Part shown: piece after piece, positions 49,244-62,400 of the stretch
How the letters are laid out: every line of letters begins with the position of its first letter
How positions within the stretch are numbered: the first letter of the stretch is position 1
NCBI GenBank assembly: GCA_026120185.1
Contig: JANUWF010003376.1
Coordinates: forward strand, 310,001 to 374,000
DNA from: Voacanga thouarsii
Taxonomy: Eukaryota > Streptophyta > Magnoliopsida > Gentianales > Apocynaceae
Direction of reading: 5' to 3'
Length of the DNA: 64,000 nt
Notes under the pieces: model-generated
Told to the model about the DNA's origin: nothing
The model's input: only the letters and a program-made list of their open reading frames with translations
Databases searched by the model: none
Made by a program: the position numbers and the translations under genes

Positions 49244-51008
49244 TGTGAGTCCACCGATTCCTTCTTTTAATGGGCTTATTGGACTGTTGTTTTTCTTGTA
49301 ATTAGTGGGCTAGGATCTATAAGGCTTAATAGTTAGTATTATAAGTTGTGGGGCTAAGTTGCAATTATTTAGTTAGGGGGCTTTGATTAATTACTTAATT
49401 ATAGGCTCAATCATGTTTTGAACAGTTACGTTATTTTTTGAAGTTATTCTAGAAGAGGAGAGGAGTAAAGAGAAGGGAGAATCTAAGAAGAGATTTAAGC
49501 ATTTGACATCAAATCTTAGTAAGTTAGCCTTTCTTTTGTTGGTTATGGTGTTTGTAGCATAGGATTGAGCCTTGTTATTCTTGAATTGAAGTTAGAGTGT
49601 TAGGATTCTAAATTGAAAAAAATTAATTAGAGGATCAATTGTGTTGTGTGGGTTTTAGTTGAAGGTGAATAAGTGTTTGGAGGCTTGAGTAGAAGCTTTA
49701 GGAGGTTCCACTTGACTAAATTCAGTAGGTAAGGAAATTGGATTTTCTTGTATTTGGTACTGGTTACTGTTTTCTTCAAAATCAATGATGTCTCTTGATT
49801 TCTTTATGAAAGTGGTATTTTGATTATATAAAAATGGTATTGAGCATGATATGTTAATTGTTATTTTTGTACAAATGGTCATGTTCATCAGAAATTATGA
49901 GTTTAACGAAGTTTTATGTCTATGGGCTGATTTTCTGATTCATGTGATGTTGAATGCTTGTGGGTTTCATTTTGGTAGGGAATTCTTCAACTTTATAAGC
50001 TATAAGGCCTTTACTAGGGAGTTATAATACCTAGGATAAGTTAAAACTCTTCTCCTAATGGGATATAATAATTAGGAGACTGATCAATTAAGCCAAATCA
50101 AAATCCCCATGCATGAATTATCTGCGTATATTAAGTCATGCTTAAGTATGTATATATATATATATATATATGTTTAAATGGTTTTTGGTGCACAAAAACA
50201 GTATTTTTCCTTGATAAAGTGGATGGTTGGTTTGGTCCCTGGGGTTGGGATGTTGCAGGTGCTCTGAAAATCGCATTCGTGCATTCCAGAGTGCACCCTA
50301 CGCCGGCTCCCTCGCTCACGGTCGGCGCCGACTTCGAACTGTCCGGCGCTGGCTGTATTTTCCCCACTCGGGACCAGGTCCCTTCTGTTTTGTTTCCTGT
50401 GCCGATTTTTTTCCACTGAGGCGATGGTCTTTTCCCTTGATTTTTTTGCTATTATTTTCATTGAATAAATAATACCGGTTTAGTATTCATGTGCCAAATA
50501 TGCCTTATTCGGTTTAGGAGTGAGTAAGGTTAAGAGATTCATTATTTTTTCCCCTCCCTCTAGTTTCTTTATGTATCATTCTGAGATCTTTATATGGTCG
50601 ACCACCTACTAAGAAGATATTCTAAAACCACATGAGCTGTGTTTTATCCTAACTTATAAGCTATTTTGAACAAACGTTTTATAAATGTATATGTATATGT
50701 AGCATGCTTAATTTCAAGTAAGCCAGATTTCCTTACAGAGCTAGTGAGCTCACTCCTTATTCAACATTTTGTATGCTCTCAGTTAGATGAGCATAAGTTG
50801 GAAGAATGGATTGAAGAGGATCTAGAGTGACTAGTTATTTTTTATTTTTGCTCAGTTTTATGTATGTTTTGTTTTAGATTTAAAGACGATTTAAGGATGT
50901 TTTCTAAGTATTACTAGAATATTATGTTTTAGCTATTTATGGTATGTAAGGGTTCGACATTTCCTTTTTAGGGTGTTACTATGTCATCCTCAGTTCCGGG
51001 GTGTGACC
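49244..51008 (+). repeat. LTR C, Tekay/Del-like family (plus orientation)
   Basis: It opens TGTGAGTCCACCGATTCC after the purine tract and closes TTCCGGGGTGTGAC near 51008, about 1765 bp. It is homologous to LTR A in reverse. A 21-bp segment (near 49352-49372) present here is missing from LTR A. It holds a (TA)n run at 50153-50171 and GC-rich motifs GCCGGCTCC, GGCGCCGA and CCGGCGCTGGCTG at 50300-50352. Confidence 0.8.
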
Positions 51009-51251
51009 TCGTGCATCCTCGTGGCCAAAAATGGATATCCCAAATTAACAATGAATACCTAGGCCCATCCTTATATATCATTCACACTTCTTATCCCAAT
51101 CCTATACTTTAGGCACAATGGGGTATCACATTCACCCCTTTTTTAGGCCCAAGCGTTATCGTTGGGCCCATACTTTAAGGTCAAACCCAGGACCAACCAG
51201 GTGGCATGGCTTAATTCCCACATCGGAGATTGGTTACCTGCTCTGATACCA
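51009..51251 (-). mobile_element. TRIM-like element fragment (3' LTR, short internal region, primer site)
   Basis: Read on the minus strand: TGGTATCAGAGC (51251-51240) is a classic initiator-Met tRNA primer site. About 100 bp follow, then a purine tract AAAAAAGGGGTGAA, then an LTR-like start TGTGATACCCCATTG at 51130 running to about 51009. An internal region near 100 bp and an LTR near 120 bp fit terminal-repeat retrotransposons in miniature. The 5' LTR is missing; the fragment abuts the truncated integrase end of the neighbouring Tekay copy. Confidence 0.55.
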
Positions 51252-51259
51252 AACCTTAT

Positions 51260-54200
51260 TACCCCCTTTGTAAGGGATACCAGCAAATATACTTTCTCAC
51301 CACATTGAAACTCTAGTAGCCTTCGCTTGCTGTCAGCCCAACTCTTCTTGCAGTACTGGGCAGCTTTTAATCTTTCACGAATAACCAATACTTTATCTAA
51401 AGCAATTTGTACCAACTATGGTCTGGTCATATTCCTTTCCCTTACGTCATCACAACAGCTTGGAGACCTACACTTTTGTCCATAAAGAGCTTTATAAGGT
51501 GCCATGCCAATGCTAGCTTGATAACTGTTATTGTAAGAAAACTCTACTAATGCCAAATTGTCAATCCACTTCCCTTTAAGTCCAACACACAGGCCCGCAA
51601 CATATCCTCCAATGTCTGAATTGTCCTCTTTGATTGACCATCGGTTTGAGGATGAAACACTATACTGAGTGTGACGGTGGTTTCCATGGTCTTGTTGAAA
51701 CTCTTCCAAAATCGGGATACAAACCTGGTATCTTTATCTAATACTATACTTATTGGCACCCTGTATAAGCTGACAATCTCATCCATGTACATTCTGACTA
51801 ACTCCTCCATAGAAGCTGTTACCTTCATGGGTATGAAGTTTGCTGACTTGGTTAGACGATTCACCACAACCTAGATAGTGTCTTTTCCTATCTTGGTCTT
51901 AGGTAATCCAATAATAAAATCCATTGTGATATGCTCCCACTTCCACACCAGAATTTCCAAAGGCTTAAGTAATCGGCAAGTCTTTGGTGTTTTGCTTTAA
52001 CTTATTGACATACCAAGCATTTAGACACATATTCTGCTATACTCTACTTTATACCAATTCACCAATAGTACTTCTTGAGATCCCAGTACATCTTAGTTCC
52101 TTCTGGATGAACTAAGAATCTTGTGTTGTGCACGTTTTTAAGTACCTCGGTCTTCAATGTCTCATTATCGGGAACACACAATCTGCCCCCAAAACGAAGA
52201 TTGCCATTTGCATGAATCTGCAAGTCCAACTAGTTACCTCCAAGAGCCACTGCTCTCTTATTTTCCAATTCCACATCCCCCATTTGAGCCGCCTTAATTC
52301 TCTCAACCAAAGATAACTGTGCCACCATAGCAGCTAAACATCCCGAAGCCGACTACATCACTTCTAATTTCAACCTTTTAAACTCCACAATAAGTCGATC
52401 CTGATTTGTGAGTAGAGCTGCTAAAGTGCCAGACCTCTTCCTACTAAGAGCATGCACTACCTAATTGGCCTTTCCAGGATGATAGTTGATCTTCAAATCA
52501 TAGTCCTTAAGTAACTCCAACCATCACCGTTGCCTCATGTTAAGCTCTTTCTGTGTGAATAGATACTTTAAACTCTGATGATCGGTGAAGACCACACATG
52601 TTTTCCCATACAAATAATGCCCCCAAATCTTTAGTGCAAACACCACTCTGCCAACTCCAAGTTGTGTGTTGGGAAGTTTTGCTCGTAATGCTTTAACTGC
52701 CTAGAAGCATAGGCGATTACCTTACCATTCTGCATCAACACATAACCCTAACTGTTTTTTAAGGCATCACTGTAAATAGTAAATCCTCCTGCCTCTAACG
52801 TTAATGCCAAAATAGGTGCCGGCGTCAGTAATTTCTTTAGCTGTTGAAAGCTTTTCTCACAAGTCTCACTCCACTTGAACTGGATTTTCTTTTGGGTTAA
52901 CTGCGTTAATGGAGTAGCAATCTTTGAAAAGTCCTCCACAAACTTCCGGTAGTAACCCACCAATCCTAAGAAACTTCTAACTTCTGATGTGTTAGTTGGC
53001 CCGGGCCACTCAATGATTGCCTTGATCTTCTTAGGATTAATGGAGACTCCCTCTTCAAATATTACATGCCCCAGAAATGTCACCCTCTTAAGTCAGAATT
53101 CACACTTGCTAAATTTAGTGTACAACCTCTGCTCCCTGAGTCTCTGCAATACCACTCTTAGGTGTTCTTGATGCGTAACATAAAATGGGGAGGACACTAA
53201 AATATCATCTATTAACACCACCACGAATCTATCCAGCACATCCTTGAAGGTCCAATTCATCAACTTTATAAAAGCTGCTTGTGCATTAGTCAAATCGAAA
53301 GGCATGACTAGGAACTCATAGTGTCTATACCGAGTTCCGAAAGCACTTTTTGGAATGTCTTCATGTTTAATCCACAATTGATGATACCCGAAATGTAAAT
53401 CGATCTTAGAGAACACCTTTGCTCCCTTCAACTGGTCAAATAGATTATCAATCCTAGGAAGTGGGTATTTGTTCTTCTCCATGATCTTGTTTAATTCTCT
53501 ATAGTCGACACACATCCTTATACTTCCATTCTTCTTCTTCACAAATAGGATGGGAGCACCCCATGGAGATATACTAGGATGTATGAACTTCTTGTCCAAC
53601 TGCTCCTGAAGCTGTGCTTTTGGTTCTCACAGCTCAGTTGGCGCCATATGGTATGGTGCTTTTGAAATCGGTTCAGCTCCTATAATCAAGTTGATTTCGA
53701 AATTAACCTCTCTCTCTGGTAGTACTCTCGGCAGATCCTCCGGAAACATATCCCGGAACTCATTTCCAATTGGAATATCTTCAATACGTAGTTCTTGCTT
53801 CTTCATCTCCACTACGCATGCTAAGTATGCCTTACAACCTTTTTGTAGATTCTTACGAGCCCTCATTGCAGAGATCACCGATATCGATCTCTCGCCCATC
53901 ACTCTCCTTTTGCTTCGAAAGTGGAGAACAATTTTGTTCGGTAGAGCAAATTGCACCTCCTTCTCCCAGTAATCCACCAAAGCATGATTAGCAGCCAATT
54001 GGTTCATACCCAAAATCACTTCAAAATCAACCATATTTATCTGAATTAGGTTCGCACCAAGCTCCTCCTTACCAATAGCTACCTAACATCCCCTATGCAC
54101 TAAGAAAGAGACCAAAACTTTTCCATTGGGTATTGCTACTCTATATGAATCCACTAGATGAATAAGGTTCGATTTCAAGTTCTTAGCAAACCTACGAGAT

Positions 54201-54350
54201 ATGAACGAATGTGATGCTCCACAATCAAATAACACTACAGCAAGCACATAATTAACTAGAATAGTACCTATCACAAAGTCCTTAGCCGTCTCAGCCTCCT
54301 CTTGAGTAAGAGCAAAAACTCGAGATTGGTTTTTTGTTTCTGATCTCCTG
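51260..54350 (-). pseudogene. Tekay-like pol, minus strand, truncated and broken
   Basis: Protease: VLFDCGASHSFIS near 54230. Then 54034-53627 carries DFEVILGMNQLAANHA and IPIGNEFRDMFPEDLP. Reverse transcriptase: 53599-53093 with [33 protein letters not shown] and [11 protein letters not shown]. RNase H: 53083-52748 ([24 protein letters not shown]). Integrase: 51867-51547 ([20 protein letters not shown]) and 51709-51416 ([12 protein letters not shown]). In-frame stops separate the blocks. The end after KGVIRFG is cut off by the TRIM-like fragment. Confidence 0.85.
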
Positions 54351-54408
54351 CTCTAGACGGTTGCGCGCTTCTTGTCACTTGAGTCAGTTTTGTAGCTGGC
54401 TCGGGGTA

Positions 54409-55580
54409 CTATCCAATCTTATGCCCCAATTTTCCACATCGAAAATAGCCTCCTGAAGCCCACCTGCATTCTCCCAAATGACACTTGCCATGGGTAGCAC
54501 ACCCTTTCCAGAGTGTGTTGGCATTAGAAGCTGTAGATTCCGCTGCTCTAACTGTCGGTGCCCCTGATGTAGTTAGCCTAACTTGACTAGGAAAAGCTCT
54601 CCTTTTTGCATTTGGCGGACTTGTGGACACCTGCTTAAATCTTTGACCCATGAATACTTGCCTAAATCTCTGACCCTGGCTGAACCTTGGTCGAACATTC
54701 TGCCTATAACTGACCACTGGCTTGGACCCCTATCCCTGGTTGAACACTGACCTTGGTCTCTTCCGGTCCCTATCTATATTAGATCTCCTAAACTCTGCTT
54801 TAATGTCCAGACTCCTCTGATAAGCTTCCTTATAAGTGCTGGGTTTGATTGTAGATAACCTCCCATGAACCCTGGGTAGTAGCCTATACACGAAATGGTT
54901 GGTCATTGAAGTAGGATCCTGAGTAACTGTTGGTAAATATTTGCCCAATGAGTTGAACTTGAGTGCGTAATCAATCACACTCATCTGTTCTGTCTGCACC
55001 AACTTAAAGAACTGATTTTCCTTCTCAATCTTAAATGTGTAAAGGAAGTACTGTTCCAGAAATACTTCTTTGAACTTCTCCCTTGTGAATGGCTTATCTC
55101 CTTGGTGGTAGATGGGTTTCACCCCCTTCCACCATCTTAGTGTCTCACCAACTAAGAACGGAACAACTACATTCGATTTGATTCCTTTAGGGACCTCCAT
55201 GGTCTCAAAATGGTGTTTCGGTTCCTCAATCCATTCCTCTACTCTCTCGAGCCCTCCTAAACCATTGAATGTTAGAAGCCCTAGCTTCTTCATCCTTTCA
55301 TAGAGTGATCAGCTCCCAAGTCATTCCTCTAATACCTGCGCTATTGGTCCTGTTGTAACTGCTGTTGCTCTGCCTACAACTTGAGCTACTCTTGCTGAAC
55401 TCTGATTTGCTCTTGCAGTAGTAGTTGCTAACTCTGCATCGCTTGAGCCACCATAGCTAATGCAGTAGGCTTGTCTATCGGTGCACTAGGTCTAGGTACG
55501 ACTGTGATTGGTGGTACCATCGTAGCAGCTGTTAGCACAAACGGTAGAGGTGGGAGCAGTTCGACCTTAACAGAATGATC
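54409..55580 (-). pseudogene. Tekay-like gag, minus strand, broken
   Basis: The longest block, 55293-54730, includes FNGLGGLERVEEWIEE, ETLRWWKGVKP and EVFLEQYFLYTFKIEKEN, typical of Tekay capsid. It is followed after a stop by 54717-54409 with CATHGKCHLGECRWASGGYF then CGKLGHKIG, the zinc knuckles. In one knuckle a cysteine has become His (CATHGK). Upstream stops in the glutamine-rich part (55330-55460) remove a normal start. Confidence 0.8.
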
Positions 55581-55935
55581 CCCTATCCCACACAGTACTG
55601 ACACAGTGGCAGATGAACTTTAACCCCTGTTAGCTCGACTAGTCTGCCCTTGTGCCTGTGTATTCACTGGTCTATCCCTATCATTGTCTCCCGCTCCCTC
55701 CTAAGCAGTCCTCCTTGCACCATGTGCTATTGCGAAAACGCCACTCGCGTGCTAAAGTGACAAAAAGAAAAGAAAATAATTTACTAAACAATCAACCTCC
55801 TTAAAGAATACTGAATATACTACTTCTGCTACTATCTTCCTTAAATTTAAACTTATAGGTTATCACTCAATTCCATGCTTATTACCCTAACGTTTTAGCC
55901 TAAGAAGCGTAACATATTTCTTTGATACCACTCAA

Positions 55936-56458
55936 TGTCACGCCCAGGAATTGAAGATGACATGGCAACATCCTAAAAAGGAAATGTCGAACCCTTACAT
56001 ATCATAAATAGCCAAAACATAACATTTTAGTAATACTTAGAGAATATCCTTACATCATCTTTAAATCTAAAACAAAACATACATAAAACTGAGCAAAAAT
56101 AAAAATTAACTAGTCACTCTAGATCCTCTTCAAACTATTCTTGCAACTCATTCTCATCTAATTGAGAACCTGCAAAATGTTGAATAAGGAGTGATCTCAC
56201 TAGCTCAGTAAGAAAATCTGGCATACCTAGGATTGAGTATGCTACATATATATATATATATATACATTTATAAAATATTTGTTTAAAATACCTTAGAAGT
56301 TAGGATAAAACACAACTCATGAGGTTTTAGAATATCTTTTTCATGGGTTGGTTGCACCATATGAAGATCTCAGAATGACACATAAAGAAATGAGAGGGAG
56401 GAAAAAAATAATGAATCTCTTAGCCTTACTCAATACTAAACCTAATGAGGCAATATTT
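55936..56458 (-). repeat. Partial 5' LTR of the minus-strand Tekay copy, interrupted
   Basis: It aligns with LTR A from its TGTCAC edge (41746) for about 520 bp, up to TACTCAATACTRAACC. At GAGGCAATATTT (56458) the homology stops and the next element's LTR begins. The missing part of this LTR should lie to the right of the window if the nested element is a simple insertion. Confidence 0.75.
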
Positions 56459-56464
56459 AACTAG

Positions 56465-57481
56465 TGTTAAATATTGGATAATACTAAGTCCTAAATAATA
56501 TTGGTAAATGGTAATATTTAAATAGTATTATTATTATTATAAATAATAAATTACACTATATTTTTATTTAATAATTAATAGATAATAAATAACCAATAAA
56601 ATTAATAATAAATGAATTATACTTAGCTTTTAATTAATAAATAATAAATAAATTTTAATATAAATAATATTTATGGATATAGGTAAAAGTTTTAGTAAAA
56701 CTAATTAATATGGTCTACGAGACCATTTGACATTAATTAATTCTAATATCTTATTATATATATATATATATATATATTAATAAAAGATATAATTTATTTG
56801 ACTAATAAAATATTAATATTCTAATTAATACCCTATTTCCAAACCTTCCTAGCAAATTTGAATTTTTTAGAGAAAATATAATAAAAATTCTAATTAAAGT
56901 AATAAAATTTGTTAATAAAAATAATTTTAGAATTAACAAAGAAAATAATCCTTTCCCATAATTTTCTATTGTTAGAAAAGATTCATGAACACATTTCCAA
57001 ACATTAAATAATATGCTAATCCGTTTATGAACATATATTTGAATTAATATACTATCACATGACCAATCTCCTACTAGGCATAATCAACATCCATGGCTTT
57101 ATTGAAAATTAAGAACATAAAAGTCTAATCACCATTGGTGTCATAACATCTACAATGCATCAAAACATTCATAAATCCCTCTAATCATGATGAGTATACA
57201 TTGATTTAAAAGAAAAATCCATAAGGCTTAATCATACATTCCACCTCTCATGTCCTAACTCCATCCCCTTCATCCACATACATATACTCAACCCCCATTT
57301 TATTCAATCATCCTATCAACATCTAAGAGATACGAATCTAGAAATTAAAAAGGAAGATTCAAAAAGAAAAAATTGATAGATGATCACTTGATGAAGGTTT
57401 CTTTGATTAGTGAAGGTCCACACGAGCGTGAGAGCTTTTAGTGGTCCGAAAAATAGTCATGGTTGATCATCACCATTTCGG

Positions 57482-57521
<40 letters not shown>

Positions 57522-59440
57522 AATGGCATTAGAATGGACTATTAGAAGTTGAGTAGAAGAGAAAGAACAAGGAGGTTTTTCTTGTTTTACCTTTTGGTGT
57601 TCTTGGAACCTTCAACAAAAAGTTGGTTTTGATCCTTTCAAAAATTCTAGTTTGTATGGTTTCGTGTTATAAAGGCTAGAAATGAACACTATAGATTAAA
57701 TATGGATGATCTGGAGTGTTTGGGGGTGATTGGAGATGTTTAGGATAGGATTAGGCTTGAGGATGTGAAGTGTGTGTTCTTGGTGTTCTTGAGAGAGTTT
57801 GAGAGAAAATGGCTTGAGAATTGCTGGAAATGTTGTTGGCCAAATGGCCTAGTGTAGGTAGGAGTTTCGGTTTAGCAAGAAGGAGAGAGAAGTGTTCAAT
57901 TTTTTTGAAATTCAAATGGAGGAAAATGAGGAGTTGTTTATGGTAGAGGATTAATTAATGGAGGTTGTTCATGGAAGGTCTCTTGCTCTGCAATGGTGTA
58001 AGACTGAACAAGCCAGGCTTAATACAAAGAATGGAGGTTTGTTCAGTTCATAAGGATGGTTGAAAATTGGTCTATAATGGCGGAGAAATTCTAGTTTGAT
58101 CACTTGCTACAAGAGTGTTTTATTGGAGCAAAAAAAAAAAAAAAAATCTGGAATTAGTTTGAAGTTCAAATGAGTTTTGGATAGAGTAATCTTATGAGCT
58201 TTTTAAGGTGTGATCATGGAGTCCCAACATTCAAGGTTAATGTGGAGGCCAAGGAGTTTAGTCCATGGCTGAACAAGGTCCGATTTTTAGAGGTTTGAAT
58301 GAAAGTTTTCGGCCTTTGCCTTGAGAAAACAAGTTGGAAATTTTCTGGTTTTCAATGCTTCAAGAGTACTTAGAATGGAGATGATTTTGGTGCAGAATTT
58401 TCTAATTTCTTTAGCCTGATTTGTAGCTGGTTTTTGAGGGTGTTTGAAGGACATTTAATAGTGGTTTTCCAGCCTTCTTCCTGAAGAAAAACATAGGAAG
58501 TTCCAGCTGTTCTTATGACCTAAAGGTGGCTTCAAATTCCAGCTTCAATGCAGCGAAATTGCTGAAGAAAAATTTTGGTTTTGGACAGGTTGTGCAGTTC
58601 TGAAAATCCATTGATTTTCCAGCCTTCAACCTTACATGAAATGACCATTTTTCTGGCAGCAATTGGATAAGAAAGTTGGCTGCAACTTTCGAAAACAACT
58701 TTGCAAAAAATCTAGAAAATTTTCTAGATTTTCCTTTACCAAAACATGAACAAGATGAAGGTAGATTTGAAGGTATAGCTATGGTGATTTCTTTTCCTTG
58801 GAAACCCTTCCTAACTCTTGCCCCTATTTTTGGCCATTCCCTAACCCTTAAGAGCTGATTTTTGAATTTCAAGGCTATGGTTTATCACAGAATTTTTGGA
58901 ATTGAAAAGAATGGATCAATGGATTAAGGATAGTTTAAATTATAAAGATGTTAGGATAAGGTTAGAGAAATTAAAGGGGATAAGAATTCCTCTAGAATTC
59001 TTTTTAGGACATCATCACATGCTCAGGACATTATCTTTATGTCTCCCTTAAGACAACATTCCTATCTTTAAGGAATGTAAGAAAATCGAAATTTCAAACA
59101 TAGTTAAGATAATCATGAATAAAACTTAAGTGATGGGGTTTGAACTCGAAGACCTTAGAGATTAATTCACAAAACTCTAACCACTTAACCACATTAAATC
59201 TTGTTCTTATTTTCTCACCCAAATATTCTTCTTATCTGAACCTCAAGTTATCTTCCTATTTTGACCTCAAACAAAATTACTTTTTTACCTTTTCTACACA
59301 ACAAGCATAAATAAGCCATTTTACGTATAAATCATAATTCTAAGGCACATAAAATTATTCAAAAAGTATATTTTTATGCAGAATGACATGATATGCATCC
59401 TATTCCCCTCACTCTAAGGTTGGCTTTAGGTGGGGTTTCA
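56465..59440 (-). repeat. 3' LTR (about 3 kb) of a second Tekay/Del-like family
   Basis: On the minus strand it opens TGAAACCCCACCTAAAGCC after the purine tract AAGGAGGGGAGGATA and closes ATATTTAACA at 56465. The candidate target site is CTAGT/ACTAG at 56460-56464; its partner is outside the window. A (GA)n run of about 35 bp lies at 57484-57518. Frames such as 58513-58872 have no protein motif. The length is long for a plant LTR and rests on the boundary call at 56465. Confidence 0.6.
57484..57518. repeat. (GA)n microsatellite in the 3-kb LTR
   Basis: About 17 GA units, uninterrupted, on the plus strand. Confidence 0.95.
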
Positions 59441-62400
59441 TATCCTCCCCTCCTTAGAAGAATTTCGTCCCAAAATGCAAGCATACCTTTATCTCAGATC
59501 GGAATACTTATGTTTTACCCTCTCTTCCGTTTCCTATATGGCATCTTGCATTCTATGATGCTCCCACTGTACATTCACCATAGGAATCTGCTTGTCCCAG
59601 AGAGTCTTGACACTTCGGTCCAAAATTTTCATAGGTTTCTCCACATAGCTCAAGTCAGGTTGCAATACCAACGGCCCACTATTCAAAACATGTCTAGGAT
59701 TGGCATTGTACTTCTTCAACTGAGACCCATGAAACACATCGTGTATTCCTGTCGACCCATCTGGCAAATCTAGTCGATACGCCACCGGTCCTATTCTTTT
59801 CTTTATCGAAAATGGTCCCAAATACCTCGGATTTAGCTTCCCACCTTTTGGATGCTTCAGAATTCCACTATTTAGTGTCAACCTTAAGAACACACTGTCT
59901 CCTACCTAAAATTCTGACTCTCTTCGCCTATAGTCCGCATAACTCTTTTGTCGGGTCTGGGCTGCTTTCAACCTTTCTCTGATCAACTTGACTTTGTCCA
60001 ACATTTCCTGAACGCAGACTTCTCCAAACTTGCTTATGTGACCGTTCTCTGACCAACTCCAGTATAGAGGTACTTGATACTTACGTCCATACAATGCTTC
60101 ATACGGGGCCATTCTAATCGAAGTGATAGTTATTATTGTACGCCAATTCTTTATATAGTACATATTCAATTCACTTATCCCCGAAATCCAATAAGCAGAC
60201 TTTCAACATGTCTTCTAATATCTGAATAACCCTTTTTGACTAACCATCAGTTTGCGGATGTGCTATTGTATTGAACTTTTGACTAGAACCCATTGATTCT
60301 TGAAACTTGCCCCAAAATTGGGATGTAAATCTCAGGTCTCGGTCGGACACAATACTCGAAGGCACTCCATATAATCTGACTATTTCTCGCACGTAGGTCT
60401 AAGCTAACTTCTCCATTGAATCTCTTACATTTACCGGGATAAAATGCGCTGACTTGGTCAATCAATCTACTACTACCCATATGGCGTCCTTTTGGGTCCT
60501 TACCATAGGGAGTCCGGTAACAAAGTCTATGGTCACCTCTTTCCATTTCTATTTAGGTATTGGTAATGGTTGCAACAATCCTGCCGACTTTTTGTGCTCT
60601 ACCATAATTTTCTGACAGGTCAGACGTGTCGAGGCATACTAAACCACATTCTTCTTCATTCTGGGCCACCAATAAGCCCTTTTCAGATCTTGATACATTG
60701 TTACCTCTCCCGGATAAATAGCGTACTTGCTTTTATGTGCCTCCTCCAAAATCCTATCCTTTAACTGGTGCTCATCAGGTACACACAAACGATCTCGAAA
60801 ATGCAGAACTCCTGCTTCGTCCTGACGAAAATCACTGTCTTGCCGTTTAAGCTCTTTGTCCTTGAAAAGTTGAAATTTCGCATTACTTTGCTGAGCTTCG
60901 ATGATTTCCCGCCTTAGATCTGGCATTAATCTCATATTACTAACAATAATCATCTCTTCTTGCACTTCTATTCTTCTATCCAGCATTTCTTGGACCACTT
61001 GAATCTCCTGCACTCTCAGCCTGGCCATTTTAACTTTACGGCTTAGGGCATCAGTAACAACATTAGCCATTCCAGGGTGGTAGTTGATAGGGCAACGATA
61101 CTCTTCAAAAAATTCCATCCATCTCTGCTGCCTCAAATTCAAGTCCTTCTGGGTGAAGATGTACTTTAGGCTCTTGTGATTAGTGAACACTTCATACTCA
61201 ACTCCATAGAAGTAGTGCTCCCATTTCTTTAAAGTAAATACAATGGTAGCCAGCTCCACATCATGCGTGGGATAATTGACTTCATGAGGCTTTAACTTTC
61301 GCGACGCATAGGTAATTACCTTCCTATCCTGCATCAATACTACCCCCAAACCTTCATTTGAAGCGTCTGTATATAGAGCGTAAGGCTTATCTCCCTCTAG
61401 AAAACTTAACACGGGTGCTGTTATTAACCTCCGCTTCAACTCTTGGAAACTCTTTTCACATTTATCACTCCAGACAAAGGGTACGTCCTTCCTTAGCAGC
61501 CAGGTCATAGGTGATGCTAGCGTTGAGAATCCTTTAATAAACCTCCTATAATAGCCGGCCAATCCCAAGAAGCTTCGAATCTCTGTGATGTTCTCCAGTT
61601 GCTTCCAGTTCAAAACTGCTTCAATTTTTGTTGGGTCCACCTTGATTCCATCCTTGGTTACCATATGGCCAAGGAACGACACACTATCCAGCCAAAACTC
61701 GTACTTGCTACATTTGGCATAAAGCTTATGCTCTCTTAACTTTTCCAATACCAACCTCAAATGTTCCGTATAATCCTCGGGATTCTTAGAGTATATGAGT
61801 ATGTCATCGATGAAAACTACCATGAACTTGTCCAGGTAGGATTGGAAAACTCGATGCATCAAATCCATAATCACTATTAGTGCATTGGTCACCCCAAAAG
61901 GCATCACCACAAACATATAGTGACTATATCTTGTGTTGAAGGCCGTCTTAGGAATATCCTCTTTTTTTATCCTTACTTGATAGTATATTTGCCTCAAATA
62001 CAGTTTGGAATAACAACTGGACCCTTGCAACTGGTCGAACAACTCGTTAATTAATGGTAGATGATACTTATTCTTGATGGTCAGGTTGTTCAACCCTCGG
62101 TAGTCGATACATAACCTGAAGGTCCCATCCTTCTTCTTCACAAATAGCACTGGAGCTCCTAGGGTAATGTGCTAGGTCTTATGTAACCTTACTTCATTTC
62201 CTCTAGCTGCTCCTTTAATTCCTTCAACTTCGCCAGTGCCATCTGATATGGGGTTTGAGATACAGGTTCAGCTCCTGGAACTAGACCAATAGTGAATTCA
62301 ACTTCTCAGTTGGGAGGTAGAGAAGTGAGTTTCGCAGGAAACACGCCAGGAAAATCTCTTACCACCTTAGTATCTTTGAGGGCGCACTGATCCTTTGGCT

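Larger units (their letters stand above)
51252..55935 (-). mobile_element. Tekay/Del-like gypsy internal region, minus strand, 3' end truncated
   Basis: Between its 5' LTR (55936 upward) and 51252 it has gag, protease, RT, RNase H and integrase on the minus strand. The primer site TGGTATCAAAG (55931-55921) lies 5 nt after the LTR end. Coding stops at KGVIRFG near 51255, where the TRIM-like fragment begins, so the chromodomain and 3' LTR are missing. Frames here are longer than in the plus-strand sister (44561-49243), but stops remain. Confidence 0.85.

Noticed and set aside
51240..51251. GCTCTGATACCA as part of a tRNA gene
   Set aside because: No cloverleaf or A/B box context around it; it fits a retroelement primer-binding site on the minus strand.
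58513..58872. 119-codon minus-strand frame
   Set aside because: It sits inside a long LTR, has no family motif, and no splice or promoter context for a host gene.
60639..62150. 503-codon open frame as a possible host gene
   Set aside because: It is plainly reverse transcriptase, RNase H and the start of integrase of a gypsy element, with broken pieces on both sides.
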